The notes under the pieces: model-generated | What the model was told of the DNA's origin: nothing | What the model saw: only the letters and a program-made list of their open reading frames with translations | Databases searched by the model: none | NCBI RefSeq assembly: GCF_016925675.1 | Contig: NZ_CP070506.1 | Coordinates: 1,672,501 to 1,736,500 of the forward strand | DNA: 64,000 bases | Source of the DNA: Pseudomonas hygromyciniae | Lineage (GTDB): Bacteria; Pseudomonadota; Gammaproteobacteria; Pseudomonadales; Pseudomonadaceae | Direction of reading: 5' to 3' | In this document: in pieces, positions 1-8,727 of the stretch | How positions within the stretch are numbered: position 1 is the stretch's first letter | Layout: every line of letters begins with the position of its first letter | Made by a program: the position numbers and the translations under genes

Positions 1-86
1 TTGAGGGCAAAGCCGCTTGCGAACAATTGGGAAGAGGCCATGGCAACGGCGAGGCTAAGTGTGGTCTTGAGCATTACTTTTTTCAT
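1..86 (-). CDS. FadL-like outer-membrane transporter, N-terminal fragment
   Basis: Only the first 28 codons lie in the window; the gene runs off the left edge. The translation begins MKKVMLKTTLSLAVAMASSQ and continues LFASGFAL, a typical Sec signal peptide: two or three lysines, a hydrophobic core, then an Ala-Ser-Gly cleavage region. A mature end starting 'SGFALN' is characteristic of the Pseudomonas OmpP1/FadL/TodX family of long-chain fatty acid or hydrophobic-substrate porins. A GGAG sits a few bases upstream of the ATG. The signal peptide is seen directly; the family call rests on recall of the N-terminus only and cannot be tested without the rest of the gene. Confidence 0.6.
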   Translation of the reverse strand, partial: MKKVMLKTTLSLAVAMASSQLFASGFAL

Positions 87-232
87 TATTAGAACTCCGT
101 GGTGATCACCGCTGCGGAAAGTACCAATAAAACTAACTTAGCGCTATAGGCTGTAATGTAGGAGATAGAGCGGTTTTGTAGGACAATCCGACCAAAATTG
201 CCGATTTTTGCCGAATCTTGCAAAGTGCCCGA

Positions 233-715
233 TCAGCAGGCGACCTGATTCATTGGGTTTACACAGGTTTGCCAGGCCTGGGTGTAATCGCGCAGCCGGC
301 CCTGGGGATGAAATATTTCTTTCCAGATACGGGCCATGGCGAGCACGTCATCGGGTTGGGGCAGTTCGGGGCGATGTTGCTCCACCAGCAGCCAGGCGAT
401 GGCGGTGGCGTAACGCAGGTTGACCGTCAGTTCCAGTTGCGGCCCGCTGAGGAAGGCATGTTGGCTGGCGAGGCCGCGCACCAGGCTGGCCCGTTCCGGG
501 TCGAGGGCCAGGTAGTCGTCCCACAGGGCCCTGTGGCGCGGCTCGGTAATGCGATACAGGCCGTGGCCGCGCCGGTCGTGCAAGGCTGAGCCCAGTTCCG
601 ATTGGCTGGCGGCAACCCCCAGTAGCAGGGTCTCAGCGGTCTGACTGTGGCGGCCCAGGTAAATCAACGTGGGGCGGATCACATAACGACACAACTCGCC
701 GGCGGCAATGCCCAT
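233..715 (-). CDS. conserved hypothetical protein, 160 aa
   Basis: This is an intact ORF on the minus strand with no signal peptide and no strong transmembrane segment. It contains the run GLYRITEPRHRALWDDYL around residues 52-69, then ASLVRGLASQ and a LRYATAIAWLL helix. The pattern GLY-x-I-x(2)-P-x-H-x(2)-LW-x(2)-YL recalls a phage-associated family related to structural/lysozyme-like proteins, although this copy has no obvious catalytic residue that I can point to. No neighbour gives functional context. The function is unknown, and the phage-family resemblance is from memory only. Confidence 0.6.
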   Translation of the reverse strand: MGIAAGELCRYVIRPTLIYLGRHSQTAETLLLGVAASQSELGSALHDRRGHGLYRITEPRHRALWDDYLALDPERASLVRGLASQHAFLSGPQLELTVNLRYATAIAWLLVEQHRPELPQPDDVLAMARIWKEIFHPQGRLRDYTQAWQTCVNPMNQVAC

Positions 716-941
716 AAAACCCTCGAAACGTTGAAAGTGGTCGACGAGGCCTGAGAAGGGGGGGGGCTTGGCAGCGGTGGATCGGATCTCAGGCTCGCCG
801 GAGGCGGAACAGGCCGCCTGAGTTGAAGTGTAGTGTCAGATTCACGACGTAAAGGACTGTTTTTAAAATATTTCCCGTCGCGGGTTATAAGCTTTATATC
901 TGTTTGGCCTAAGGGCAGCCGTTAAAAAGCCGAATCCCAGG

Positions 942-976
942 CAATAAAAAACCCTGCTTTGCGGGCAGGGTTTTCG
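942..976 (-). terminator. Rho-independent terminator of the 74-aa gene
   Basis: Read on the minus strand, an AAAACCCTGC / GCAGGGTTTT stem with a short CCGCAAA-like loop is followed by a T-rich stretch. It lies about 20 bases after the stop of the 74-aa ORF. The rest of 716-995 shows no credible ORF. Confidence 0.75.
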
Positions 977-995
977 ATGTTCAGCGTCGGGTCAA

Positions 996-1220
996 TCAGG
1001 CAACCAGGGCCTGACGGGTACGCTCGATCACGGCCTGCAGCGGTTCTGCGCTGGAGTATTGATCGGGGTACAGGCGTTCGCTGTGACGAGCGATGCCGTG
1101 TTCGTTGACCAGGGTGAAGCTGAAGCAGCCTTTGCGAGCGGCCATGATCAGGCAGTTCATTGGAGCAAAAGCATTGGTTAGGGTGCGAATGGCATCCTGA
1201 GTATGGATTTGAGTGGACAT
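996..1220 (-). CDS. conserved small Pseudomonas protein, 74 aa
   Basis: A short soluble protein, starting MSTQIHTQDAIRTLTNAFAP and containing CLIMAARKGCFSFTLVNEHG then RLYPDQYSS. It has its own terminator just downstream, which supports it as a monocistronic gene. The composition and length fit small hypothetical proteins found widely in Pseudomonas. There is no recognisable catalytic or DNA-binding motif. The function is unknown. Confidence 0.65.
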   Translation of the reverse strand: MSTQIHTQDAIRTLTNAFAPMNCLIMAARKGCFSFTLVNEHGIARHSERLYPDQYSSAEPLQAVIERTRQALVA

Positions 1221-1342
1221 ATTATTGGTGTTCCTACAAATGACACGGATAAGAACCGTGCAACGTTAAAACGTTCCAGTGACGCTGATCACCATTGATC
1301 ATGCGAAGAACCCGACTGGAACAAAGCAGCCAGTTTGAAGCG

Positions 1343-1696
1343 CTAAATAATTTGGCGCGCTTGGGCTGGCAGGTAGGTACTTAGGAGGGCAGGCAACACA
1401 ACAGGGGCAAAGGTTCTGGGCCCAGGGTGAAGATCCTGATCAATTTGCAGGTTGGTTCGGTCAGAGTATGGATACTTCGCGACACCCTTTGCATTGTTCA
1501 AAGGCAGTGTCGTCGCAAGTGATACCTGGAAACCATCGAGGTGGTCGATCCCATCAAGATTGACAGAACTTCTCTTTAGGGAAGCTACGTCGCGGGGATT
1601 AGTTCGACCAGAATTGACTTTCAGCTTGGTACTAACGCTGCGGATAGTAATGGCTTGAAACAGGTAAAGCAAGTGTGTTAGCACAAATACTTTCAT
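1343..1696 (-). CDS. doubtful ORF coupled to the membrane-protein gene upstream
   Basis: This 117-aa ORF begins at an ATG overlapping the stop codon of the preceding gene in a TGATG arrangement, which would allow translational coupling. Its first 20 residues (MKVFVLTHLLYLFQAITI) are hydrophobic. The remainder is Leu/Asn/Arg-rich, has no known motif, and lacks the strong GC-rich third position of its neighbours. It may be a chance ORF. It is the only candidate in the 475-base stretch 1221-1695; otherwise I see nothing there. Confidence 0.2.
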   Translation of the reverse strand: MKVFVLTHLLYLFQAITIRSVSTKLKVNSGRTNPRDVASLKRSSVNLDGIDHLDGFQVSLATTLPLNNAKGVAKYPYSDRTNLQIDQDLHPGPRTFAPVVLPALLSTYLPAQARQII

Positions 1697-2001
1697 CAGC
1701 CGCCCATCAGCCCGCGATAAATCAGCACAGTGGACGCTGCGGCCAACGAACAGCCCAGTGCATAGGCGGCGAGGGTCAGACGCAGGGATTGGCCGGTTTC
1801 GATGACCTTCACCACATCGCGCATGTCGTTGACCCGCCCGTCACCCAGCTCGATACACAAGCTGACTGCCGTGAAGGCGGCCGACAACAGGATAGCAATG
1901 GCAAACAACGCGCCATCAGGGGACGGCAGCGCGGCATTGGTGCCCAGGGAAATCACACAAACGGCGAGCAGCAACAACGCGAACACTAGGATTCCTTTCA
2001 T
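1696..2001 (-). CDS. small inner-membrane protein, 101 aa
   Basis: Translation from the ATG at 2001 gives MKGILVFALLLLAVCVISLG as a first transmembrane segment, then a second (LFAIAILLSAAFTAVSLCIEL) and a third near the C-terminus (LTLAAYALGCSLAAASTVLIY). I chose this start because an AGGAGG lies 11 bases upstream (about 2013-2018); the longer upstream extension is hydrophilic and unlikely. The membrane topology is predicted from hydrophobicity. No family is recognised and the function is unknown. Confidence 0.6.
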   Translation of the reverse strand: MKGILVFALLLLAVCVISLGTNAALPSPDGALFAIAILLSAAFTAVSLCIELGDGRVNDMRDVVKVIETGQSLRLTLAAYALGCSLAAASTVLIYRGLMGG

Positions 2002-2458
2002 GAAGTGGCGCACCTCCTTGCTGTAGGACGAACAGTGTGGCGAGCGCACGGACCTTTGAAAAGTGGCGTTTGTGTGTCACCCGTAACGTTTTGTTGTGCC
2101 CTTGGCCCACAAAAGCACGGGGATATAACCGCCAGGCAGGTAGTTGTGCACATTGGTTGCGTAGTGTGTCACCGGGATGGTGCGGCGCTGGCTTGGCCCG
2201 TGAATGCCTGCATCAAAAATTTAAGTCAATGAAAAATCTGGCTTTTTTTTATTGGTGAAAAAATCGTCAGTTTAAGCGCGGCCCCCGCCCCGTGGGCCTT
2301 TGCGCGAGTTAAAGCATGGTTGTCCACTGAGTTATCCACAGCTTCTGTGGATTGTCCCAAGCGCTTGCTCTAGAACGGGCGTGCAGGGTTTTTTCAGCTT
2401 TACCCGTACGAAAAAAGGAGTAGAGTGGCGCGCCTTCCGTTCTGCCCTACAGTGCTTT
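2002..2458. other. gene-free stretch with an inverted repeat containing a DnaA-box match
   Basis: I see no credible gene in these 457 bases. The notable structure is ATCCACAG-CTT-CTGTGGAT, an 8-bp perfect inverted repeat at about 2334-2352. Its left arm is part of TTATCCACA (2332-2340), which matches the DnaA-box consensus exactly. The stretch presumably carries the promoters of the divergent flanking genes. Confidence 0.4.
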
Positions 2459-2782
2459 ATGAAGTTTCGCTCAGTATCATCTTCTGTTACCGACAACCCT
2501 CCGAGTGTTACCGCACCCAAGCGTTTCTCCTTGAAAGTGGCCTTGTGGTTGCTGGATAGCCCGCGCATTGGCGATCACCCCAATATCAAGCATTTCGCCG
2601 GACGTTTGCTCAAGCAGCCGGCGCGTGAAGGGGTGGTCGTGGCACAGAGCCGCCTGGGTCTGTTGATGTGTCGCGAGTGTGGCAACGCCCGGGACCGCCG
2701 CATCGGTCACGACCTTCTGCGCCAGGCCGCCCGTGCCGGCGACGTGGGCGCCCAGCGTGAACTGGGCCAGATCAAAGACTGA
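2459..2782 (+). CDS. Sel1-repeat-like small protein, 107 aa
   Basis: I place the start at the ATG at 2459, giving MKFRSVSSSVTDNPPSVTAP; the upstream extension in the same frame has a composition unlike a protein. The C-terminal half (AQSRLGLLMCRE...LLRQAARAGDVGAQRELGQI) carries the A-x(2)-G-x(2)-xAQ-x-xLG spacing of Sel1/TPR-like repeats. A short Sel1-repeat protein of this kind is common in Pseudomonas next to rmuC. Sel1 repeats generally mediate protein-protein contacts; the partner is unknown. Confidence 0.7.
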   Translation: MKFRSVSSSVTDNPPSVTAPKRFSLKVALWLLDSPRIGDHPNIKHFAGRLLKQPAREGVVVAQSRLGLLMCRECGNARDRRIGHDLLRQAARAGDVGAQRELGQIKD

Positions 2783-2843
2783 GCTGTCCACGAAGCGCCC
2801 GCTTGGTTAACCTTCCTCTTTTTCCGTAATGGCAGGAATGGCT

Positions 2844-4322
2844 ATGGCTTTTGACTGGACCAGTGTTGCACTGGGCCTCGCCGCTGCGGCGTTGCCTCTG
2901 TCGGTCCTGTGCTGGCAGATCCAGCGCCGCCTGAATGCACGCAGCGCCGGCTGGGAACTGTTGGAGGAGCGCCTGGCCACGGCGCAGATGGCCCAGGAAG
3001 GGCTGGCCGCGCAACTGGACGCCAGCCGTGACGAGATCAGCTACCTGAGCCAGGCCAATGCTGCCAAGCAGGCAGATCTGGCAGCAGTACGCCGGGAAGT
3101 CGAGTTGCTGCAGATCGACCGCGACAATGCGCGTGATGCCGCTCATGCCTGGAACATCGAGCGCGGCGCGAAGGAAGGCGAGCTACGCCGCCTGGACGCC
3201 TTGTCGGCCTCCCTGCGTGCCGAGCTGCGTGAGCAGCAGGACAGCCATCAACAACGCCTCAACGACCTGCAAGGCTCGCGTGATGAGTTGCGAGCGCAGT
3301 TCGCCGAACTGGCCGGGAAAATCTTCGATGAGCGCGAGCAGCGGTTTGCCGAGACCAGCCAGCAGCGCCTGGGGCAATTGCTCGACCCGTTGAAAGAGCG
3401 CATCCAGTCGTTCGAAAAACGCGTGGAAGAAAGCTATCAGAACGAGGCGCGGGAGCGTTTTTCCCTGGCCAAGGAGCTAGAGCGCCTGCAGCAATTGAAC
3501 CTGCGCCTGTCGGACGAGGCCACCAACCTCACCCGTGCCCTCAAAGGGCAGAAGACCCAGGGTAACTGGGGCGAGTTGATTCTGGAGCGGGTGCTGGAGC
3601 ATGCCGGCCTGGAGAAGGGCCGCGAGTACCAGACCCAAGTCAGCCTCAAAGGCCCGGATGGCGAGCGCTTCCAGCCGGACGTGTTGATCATGTTGCCCGG
3701 CGACAAGCAGGTGGTGGTGGACTCCAAAGTCAGCCTGACGGCCTACCAGCAGTACGTGGCGGCCGATGACGACGTGATCGGCCAGGTCGCGCTCAAGCAG
3801 CACGTGCTGTCGTTGCGCAACCATGTCAAAGGCTTGGCCGGCAAGGACTACAAGCGTCTGGAAGGCCTGCACAGCCTGGATTTCGTGTTGTTGTTCGTGC
3901 CCATCGAAGCGGCGTTTTCCGCCGCGTTGCAGGCCGAGCCCAACCTGTTCCAGGAAGCCTTCGACCGCCACATCGTGATCGTCAGCCCAACCACCTTGCT
4001 GGCGACCTTGCGTGTGATCGACAGCCTGTGGAAGCAGGAGCGGCAAAGCCAGAACGCCCGGGAAATCGCCGAGCGCGCCGGCTGGCTGTACGACAAGTTT
4101 GTGCTGTTTATCCAAGACCTGGACGAAGTGGGCAATCGATTACAGCAGCTGGATAAGGCTTACAGTGCAGCGCGCAATAAGCTCACAGACGGTCGCGGCA
4201 ATCTGGTCAGCCGGGTTGAGCAATTGAAGCTGCTGGGCGCGCGCGCAAGCAAAGGCTTGCCGTCCGACCTGTTGGAGAAAGCGATGACCGATGAAGATGG
4301 CGTCGCACAGCTACCTGACTAA
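2844..4322 (+). CDS. rmuC: DNA recombination protein RmuC
   Basis: The protein has an N-terminal membrane-anchoring helix (TSVALGLAAAALPLSVLCW) and a long Glu/Gln/Arg-rich coiled coil over roughly residues 25-200. The RmuC core follows, including GNWGELILERVLEHAGLEKG and the nuclease-like DVLIMLPGDKQVVVDSKVSL block, in which the Asp and the DSK triplet recall PD-(D/E)XK nucleases. RmuC limits recombination at inverted repeats. The length (492 aa) fits the family. Three in-frame ATGs occur at 2829, 2838 and 2844. I chose 2844 because AGGA precedes it by 6 bases, whereas the first ATG has no purine-rich site. Confidence 0.9.
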   Translation: MAFDWTSVALGLAAAALPLSVLCWQIQRRLNARSAGWELLEERLATAQMAQEGLAAQLDASRDEISYLSQANAAKQADLAAVRREVELLQIDRDNARDAAHAWNIERGAKEGELRRLDALSASLRAELREQQDSHQQRLNDLQGSRDELRAQFAELAGKIFDEREQRFAETSQQRLGQLLDPLKERIQSFEKRVEESYQNEARERFSLAKELERLQQLNLRLSDEATNLTRALKGQKTQGNWGELILERVLEHAGLEKGREYQTQVSLKGPDGERFQPDVLIMLPGDKQVVVDSKVSLTAYQQYVAADDDVIGQVALKQHVLSLRNHVKGLAGKDYKRLEGLHSLDFVLLFVPIEAAFSAALQAEPNLFQEAFDRHIVIVSPTTLLATLRVIDSLWKQERQSQNAREIAERAGWLYDKFVLFIQDLDEVGNRLQQLDKAYSAARNKLTDGRGNLVSRVEQLKLLGARASKGLPSDLLEKAMTDEDGVAQLPD

Positions 4323-4382
4323 ACGCAGAGCCCAAATGTGGCATCGGGTATCTACACAACGTTCAGAAACTGACGACTCTCC

Positions 4383-4549
4383 CTGTGGCGAGCGGGCTTG
4401 TCGGAACGCCGTATCGCCCGCGCTGGGCTGCGCAGCAGCCCCACCCCAGGCACCGCAGTTGTTTAAGACATACCGAGCCGGCAGGTTTTGGGGCGGCTGC
4501 GCCACCCAACGCGGGCGATACGGCGTTCCGACAAGCCCGCTCGCCACAG
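4383..4549. repeat. REP doublet (REPIN-like inverted repeat), GTGGCGAG type
   Basis: Inverted outer arms (CTGTGGCGAGCGGGCTTG and its complement) enclose about 130 bases that themselves contain a GGGCTGCGCAGCAGCCC-type hairpin. The element lies between the convergent rmuC and sensor-kinase genes. The short ORFs crossing it are artefacts of the repeat. Confidence 0.8.
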
Positions 4550-4578
4550 CAGCCCCTATCTGCTTGGGTTTAAACAAG

Positions 4579-7500
4579 CTACAGCGGCAAATGCCGATTC
4601 AACAGCGCCCGCAACGCAGCAGGCTTGACCGGCTTGGCCAGGTAATCCAACCCCGCTGCATGCACTTGGGCCACCATCTCTGGCCGGCCATCGGCGCTGA
4701 TCACCACCCCTGGAATCGGCTCTGCCAGTTGCGCCCGCAGCCAGGCCATCAACTCGGTGCCCGTCTCGCCGTGGTCCAGGTGGTAATCCACCAGTGCCAA
4801 TTGCGGGCGCATGCCATCGGCCAGCAACACCGCGCATTGCGCCTGGTCGCGTGCGGTCCAGACCTGGCAGCCCCACCGACTTAACAGGCTGCGCATGCCA
4901 ATCAGGATGCTGTCTTCGTTGTCCACGCACAGCACTTGGGCGCCGCTCAATGGCAGGCCCTTGTCCGGTGTGACCTGCACCTGCACGCTGGTTTGCGCCT
5001 TGGCCAGCGGCACGCTGACGCTGAACACGCTGCCTTTGCCTGGCCATGAGCGCACGCGCAAGCGGTGGCCGAGCACGCGGCACAGCCCGTCGGCGATGGC
5101 CAGGCCGAGCCCCAGGCCCTTCTCGGCACGGGTCTGGTGGCTGTCCAGGCGCTTGAACTCTTCGAAGATCACTTTCTGCTTATCCAGTGGAATACCAGGG
5201 CCACGGTCCCACACCTCCAAGCGCAGTTCTCCGCGACGGCGTCGTACTCCCAGCAGCACTGGGCCGTGGGCATAACGGAAGGCATTGGTCAGGAAATTCT
5301 GCAGGATTCGCCGCAGCAGCTTGATATCACTGTCGATGCGCAAGTGGCTGCCGCGCAGGCGGAAGCGCAAGCCTTGTTCCTGGGCCAGTACCTTGAACTC
5401 CGCGCCCAGGGCGTCGAACAGTTCGCTCAAGGCAAACGGCTGGCGCTGGGGATTGATCTTGCCGTTTTCCAGACGCGAGATATCCAGCAAGTCGCTGATC
5501 AGGTCTTCGGCCGAACGCAGCGAGCTGTCCAAGTGGTGCACCAGTTGCCGGGCCTCGCCGGACAATCCTTCGCTCTGGTGGGAGAGGGCAGCCGAGAACA
5601 GTCGCGCAGCGTTCAGCGGCTGCATCAGGTCATGACTGACTGCGGCGAGGAAGCGGGTTTTCGATTGATTGGCCGACTCGGCCACGCCTTTGGCATCGGT
5701 CAGGGCGACGTTGAGTTGCGACAGCTCATGGGTGCGCTCGGTGACCCGTTGTTCCAGGCCTTCGTTGGCTTCGGTCAGGGCCTGTTCGGCCTCGCGGAAG
5801 GCAGTAATGTCGGTGAAGCTCATGACAAACCCGCCGCCCGGCATCGGGTTGCCGATCAGTTCGATCACCCGTCCGTTGGGAAACAGCCGCTCCGAGGTAT
5901 GCGCCCGGCCCTGACGCATCCAATGCAGGCGCCGCGCCACATGCACTTCGGCCTCGCCGGGGCCGCACAGGCCACGCTCGGCGTTGTAGCGAATAATGTC
6001 GGCAATCGGCCGCCCGACACTGATCAATCCGTCGGGGTAGTTGAACAGTTCCAGGTAGCGGCGGTTCCAGGCCACCAGCTTGAGGGACTGATCCACCACG
6101 CTGATGCCCTGGGTAATGTTCTCGATTGCACCTTGCAACAGTGCCCGGTTGAACTGCAGCACTTCGGAGGCTTCGTCAGCGATACGGACTACGTCCTCCA
6201 GCTGCATTTCGCGGCCCTCAATCGCTGCTTTCACCACCGCCCGCGTGGATGAGGCGCCCAGTACGCCGGCCAACAGCCGCTCGGTGTGGGCAATCCAGTC
6301 GTTGTCGGCATTCTGGTTGGGATTAAAGCCCTTGCCTTGGCGGTAGGCGAAGCGGATGAAGCTCTGCTGCGCCCGTTCCTCGCCGACAAAGCGCGCCGCC
6401 AGGCTCAACAGGTCATTGATCTGCACCGACAACATGGAGCGGGCGCTGGCGCGCTGGCTGGTTTCCTGGCCGATAAATCGCCCGGCCTGCCAATGCTCCG
6501 ACACCCGAGTGCGCGACAGGACCGAGACCCAGGCAAACAGGGTGAAGTTGCCGGCCAGGGACAGCACCACACCCTGGGTCAGCGGAGTGATCGGCAGCCC
6601 CAGCGGGTTGCCGTGTAGCCACGAGAGGCCCGGGAAGATATTCAGCGACCAACCCAGGCTATGGGCGGCAATTGGCAGCACCAGGGTGTAGAACCACAGG
6701 AACGTGCCCGCCGCCAGGCCGGCAAACACGCCGCGACGGTTGGCCTGCTTCCAGTACAGCGCGCCGAGCATCGCCGGGGCCAGTTGGGTCACGGCGGCAA
6801 AGGCAATCTGGCCTATGGTCGCCAGGCTCGCGGTGGAGCCGAGCAGGCGATAACTCACATAGGCCAGCAGCAGAATAATCACGATGCTGACCCGACGTAC
6901 CGAGAGCATCCAGTGGCGGAATACTTCGAACGGGCGCTCGGCGTTGGTGCGACGCAGGAGCCAGGGCAACAGCATATCGTTGGAGACCATGGTCGACAGC
7001 GCCACGCTCGCGACGATGACCATGCCGGTCGCCGCCGAAGCACCGCCGATAAATGCCAGCAGCGCCAGGGCCGGATGGGCTTCGGCCAGGGGCAGGCTGA
7101 TCACGTAGGAGTCCGGCAGCACCGAGCTTGGCAGCAGCATCTTGCCGCCCAGTGCAATCGGCACCACAAACAGTGCGGCCAGCACCAAGTAGGCCGGGAA
7201 CACCCACTTGGCCAGGCGCAGGTCCTGGGGCTCGATGTTCTCCACCACGGTGACGTGGAACTGCCGGGGCAGGCAGATAATCGCCATCATCGCCACGCCG
7301 GTCTGCACCACCATGGATGGCCAATTGACGGTCTCTTTCCAGTACTCCTCCAGCCTTGGCGCGAGCATTGCCTGGCTGAACAGGTCATTGAAACCGTCGT
7401 ACAGGCCGTAGGTGACAAACGCGCCGACGGCAAGAAACGCGAACAGCTTGACCAGGGATTCAAAGGCAATCGCCAGGACCATGCCACGGTGGTGCTCCGT

Positions 7501-8049
7501 GGCGTCGAGGTTGCGCGTGCCGAACACAATGGTGAACAGCGCCAGCACCAGGGAAACAATCAGGGCGGTGTCCTGGGCCCGTGTGCCGGTGGCATCGGCG
7601 CCGGCGCCAATCAGCAGGTTGACCCCCAGCACGATGCCTTTGAGTTGCAGGGCAATATAAGGCAACACGCCCACTAGGCAGATCAGCGCCACGACCACGG
7701 CCAGGGACTGGGATTTGCCATAGCGTGCGGCAATAAAGTCGGCGATGGAGGTGATGTTTTCCTGCTTGCTGATCAGCACCATCTTCTGCAGGACCCAGGG
7801 CGCCAGTACCAGAAGTAGTACGGGGCCCAGGTAGATCGGTAAAAAAGCCCATAGCTGTTCGGCGGCCTGGCCTACGGCGCCGAAGAAGGTCCAACTGGTG
7901 CAGTACACCGCCAGCGACAGGCTATACACCCACGCACGCACCCGTGGCGGCAGCGGCGCGTGGCGGCGGTCACCGTAGAAAGCGATGGCAAACATAATGG
8001 CCATATAGGCCAGGGCAACGGCGGCGATCAGCCCGCTGGACAGCGTCAT
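4579..8049 (-). CDS. sensor hybrid histidine kinase with SSS-type membrane module
   Basis: This 1156-aa protein joins several modules. An N-terminal sodium/solute-symporter-like domain has about 13 transmembrane helices (residues 5-500). A linker, a PAS domain (about 640-750) and a coiled coil (TEANEGLEQRVTERTHELSQ) follow. Next come a HisKA domain with SHDLMQPL (His about 808), an HATPase domain (N-box NFLTNAFRYA, DRGPGIP, GLGLGLAI), and a C-terminal receiver with acceptor Asp in LVDYHLD (about 1088) and Lys in LAKPVKP. The layout resembles CbrA and the P. aeruginosa PA3271-type kinases. No separate response-regulator gene is adjacent, so output must go elsewhere. I prefer the start at 8049 because GGAG lies 5 bases upstream; the ATG at 8064 lacks a ribosome site. 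Whether it transports a ligand is unknown. Confidence 0.9.
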   Translation of the reverse strand: MTLSSGLIAAVALAYMAIMFAIAFYGDRRHAPLPPRVRAWVYSLSLAVYCTSWTFFGAVGQAAEQLWAFLPIYLGPVLLLVLAPWVLQKMVLISKQENITSIADFIAARYGKSQSLAVVVALICLVGVLPYIALQLKGIVLGVNLLIGAGADATGTRAQDTALIVSLVLALFTIVFGTRNLDATEHHRGMVLAIAFESLVKLFAFLAVGAFVTYGLYDGFNDLFSQAMLAPRLEEYWKETVNWPSMVVQTGVAMMAIICLPRQFHVTVVENIEPQDLRLAKWVFPAYLVLAALFVVPIALGGKMLLPSSVLPDSYVISLPLAEAHPALALLAFIGGASAATGMVIVASVALSTMVSNDMLLPWLLRRTNAERPFEVFRHWMLSVRRVSIVIILLLAYVSYRLLGSTASLATIGQIAFAAVTQLAPAMLGALYWKQANRRGVFAGLAAGTFLWFYTLVLPIAAHSLGWSLNIFPGLSWLHGNPLGLPITPLTQGVVLSLAGNFTLFAWVSVLSRTRVSEHWQAGRFIGQETSQRASARSMLSVQINDLLSLAARFVGEERAQQSFIRFAYRQGKGFNPNQNADNDWIAHTERLLAGVLGASSTRAVVKAAIEGREMQLEDVVRIADEASEVLQFNRALLQGAIENITQGISVVDQSLKLVAWNRRYLELFNYPDGLISVGRPIADIIRYNAERGLCGPGEAEVHVARRLHWMRQGRAHTSERLFPNGRVIELIGNPMPGGGFVMSFTDITAFREAEQALTEANEGLEQRVTERTHELSQLNVALTDAKGVAESANQSKTRFLAAVSHDLMQPLNAARLFSAALSHQSEGLSGEARQLVHHLDSSLRSAEDLISDLLDISRLENGKINPQRQPFALSELFDALGAEFKVLAQEQGLRFRLRGSHLRIDSDIKLLRRILQNFLTNAFRYAHGPVLLGVRRRRGELRLEVWDRGPGIPLDKQKVIFEEFKRLDSHQTRAEKGLGLGLAIADGLCRVLGHRLRVRSWPGKGSVFSVSVPLAKAQTSVQVQVTPDKGLPLSGAQVLCVDNEDSILIGMRSLLSRWGCQVWTARDQAQCAVLLADGMRPQLALVDYHLDHGETGTELMAWLRAQLAEPIPGVVISADGRPEMVAQVHAAGLDYLAKPVKPAALRALLNRHLPL

Positions 8050-8180
8050 GAGGACTCCGGACATAAGAACACCCAGGCATTCCAGGCCCGGGGTGACAGT
8101 CTCGCATGATGCTCGGGGTTAGTCAGTGTCGACGAAGGTCGGGTAGGTGCTGTCATGCGGGGTGGATGGGCGGTGCTTGT

Positions 8181-8315
8181 CGTGGCGAGGGGGCTTGTCC
8201 CCCGTTGGGCTGCGCAGCAGCCCCAAAACCTGCACCCTCGGTTTTGCCTGAGATTACTCAGTGGCCTTACTGGGGCTGCTGCGCAGCCCAACGGGGGACA
8301 AGCCCCCTCGCCACG
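8181..8315. repeat. REP doublet (REPIN-like), GTGGCGAG type
   Basis: CGTGGCGAGGGGGCTTGTCC and its complement form the ends; the interior repeats GGGCTGCGCAGCAGCCCCA in both orientations. It lies between the DUF454 gene and the sensor kinase, both leftward, so it may act as an mRNA hairpin between them. Confidence 0.8.
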
Positions 8316-8317
8316 GG

Positions 8318-8707
8318 TCAGTTGGGTCGTGGAGGCAGGGTTTTCTGGCGCAGGATATAGATCGTCACCAGTACCGCACTGGTCAACATGAACCCGCGTG
8401 CCCAGGGCAATGGCACCAGGTAGCAGGACAGGCCGATGCTCAGCCACATCAGGCCGATGGCGTAGACCTTGCCCTTGAGAGGGATGCCGTTGCCATCCAG
8501 GTAATCCCGAATCCATGGGCCCAGGCGCGGATGGTTGACCAGCCAGGCGTAGAAACGCGGTGAGCTACGGGCAAAGCAGCCAGCAGCCAGGAGCAGGAAG
8601 GGCGTGGTCGGCAAGACCGGCAAGAAGATTCCGATCACGCCGAGCACCACGCTCAACCAGCCAATGGCCAGAAGCGCGTAGCACACAATCGGGGAGCGGT
8701 TGCCCAT
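8318..8707 (-). CDS. DUF454 (YbaN-like) inner-membrane protein
   Basis: From the ATG at 8707 the 129-aa product reads MGNRSPIVCYALLAIGWLSV and then VLGVIGIFLPVLPTTPFLLLAAGCFARSSP. This is the hallmark N-terminal helix pair and L-P-T-T-P-F motif of the DUF454/YbaN family. Two further hydrophobic segments follow (YAIGLMWLSIGLSCYLV and FMLTSAVLVTIYIL). It begins 20 bases after the yecA-like stop, suggesting co-transcription. The family has no settled function. Confidence 0.85.
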   Translation of the reverse strand: MGNRSPIVCYALLAIGWLSVVLGVIGIFLPVLPTTPFLLLAAGCFARSSPRFYAWLVNHPRLGPWIRDYLDGNGIPLKGKVYAIGLMWLSIGLSCYLVPLPWARGFMLTSAVLVTIYILRQKTLPPRPN

Positions 8708-8727
8708 GGGCGCCACGGGCGGGGGAC

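Noticed and set aside
2331..2352. DnaA box considered as part of a replication origin
   Set aside because: Only one box; no dnaA, dnaN, gyrB or AT-rich unwinding element nearby.
4291..4884. ORF spanning the first REP doublet
   Set aside because: It starts inside rmuC, crosses the palindrome, and continues antisense to the kinase gene; a repeat-generated artefact.
6661..7677. 338-codon open frame antisense to the sensor kinase
   Set aside because: Composition dominated by Gln, His and Gly, entirely within a confirmed membrane-domain coding region.
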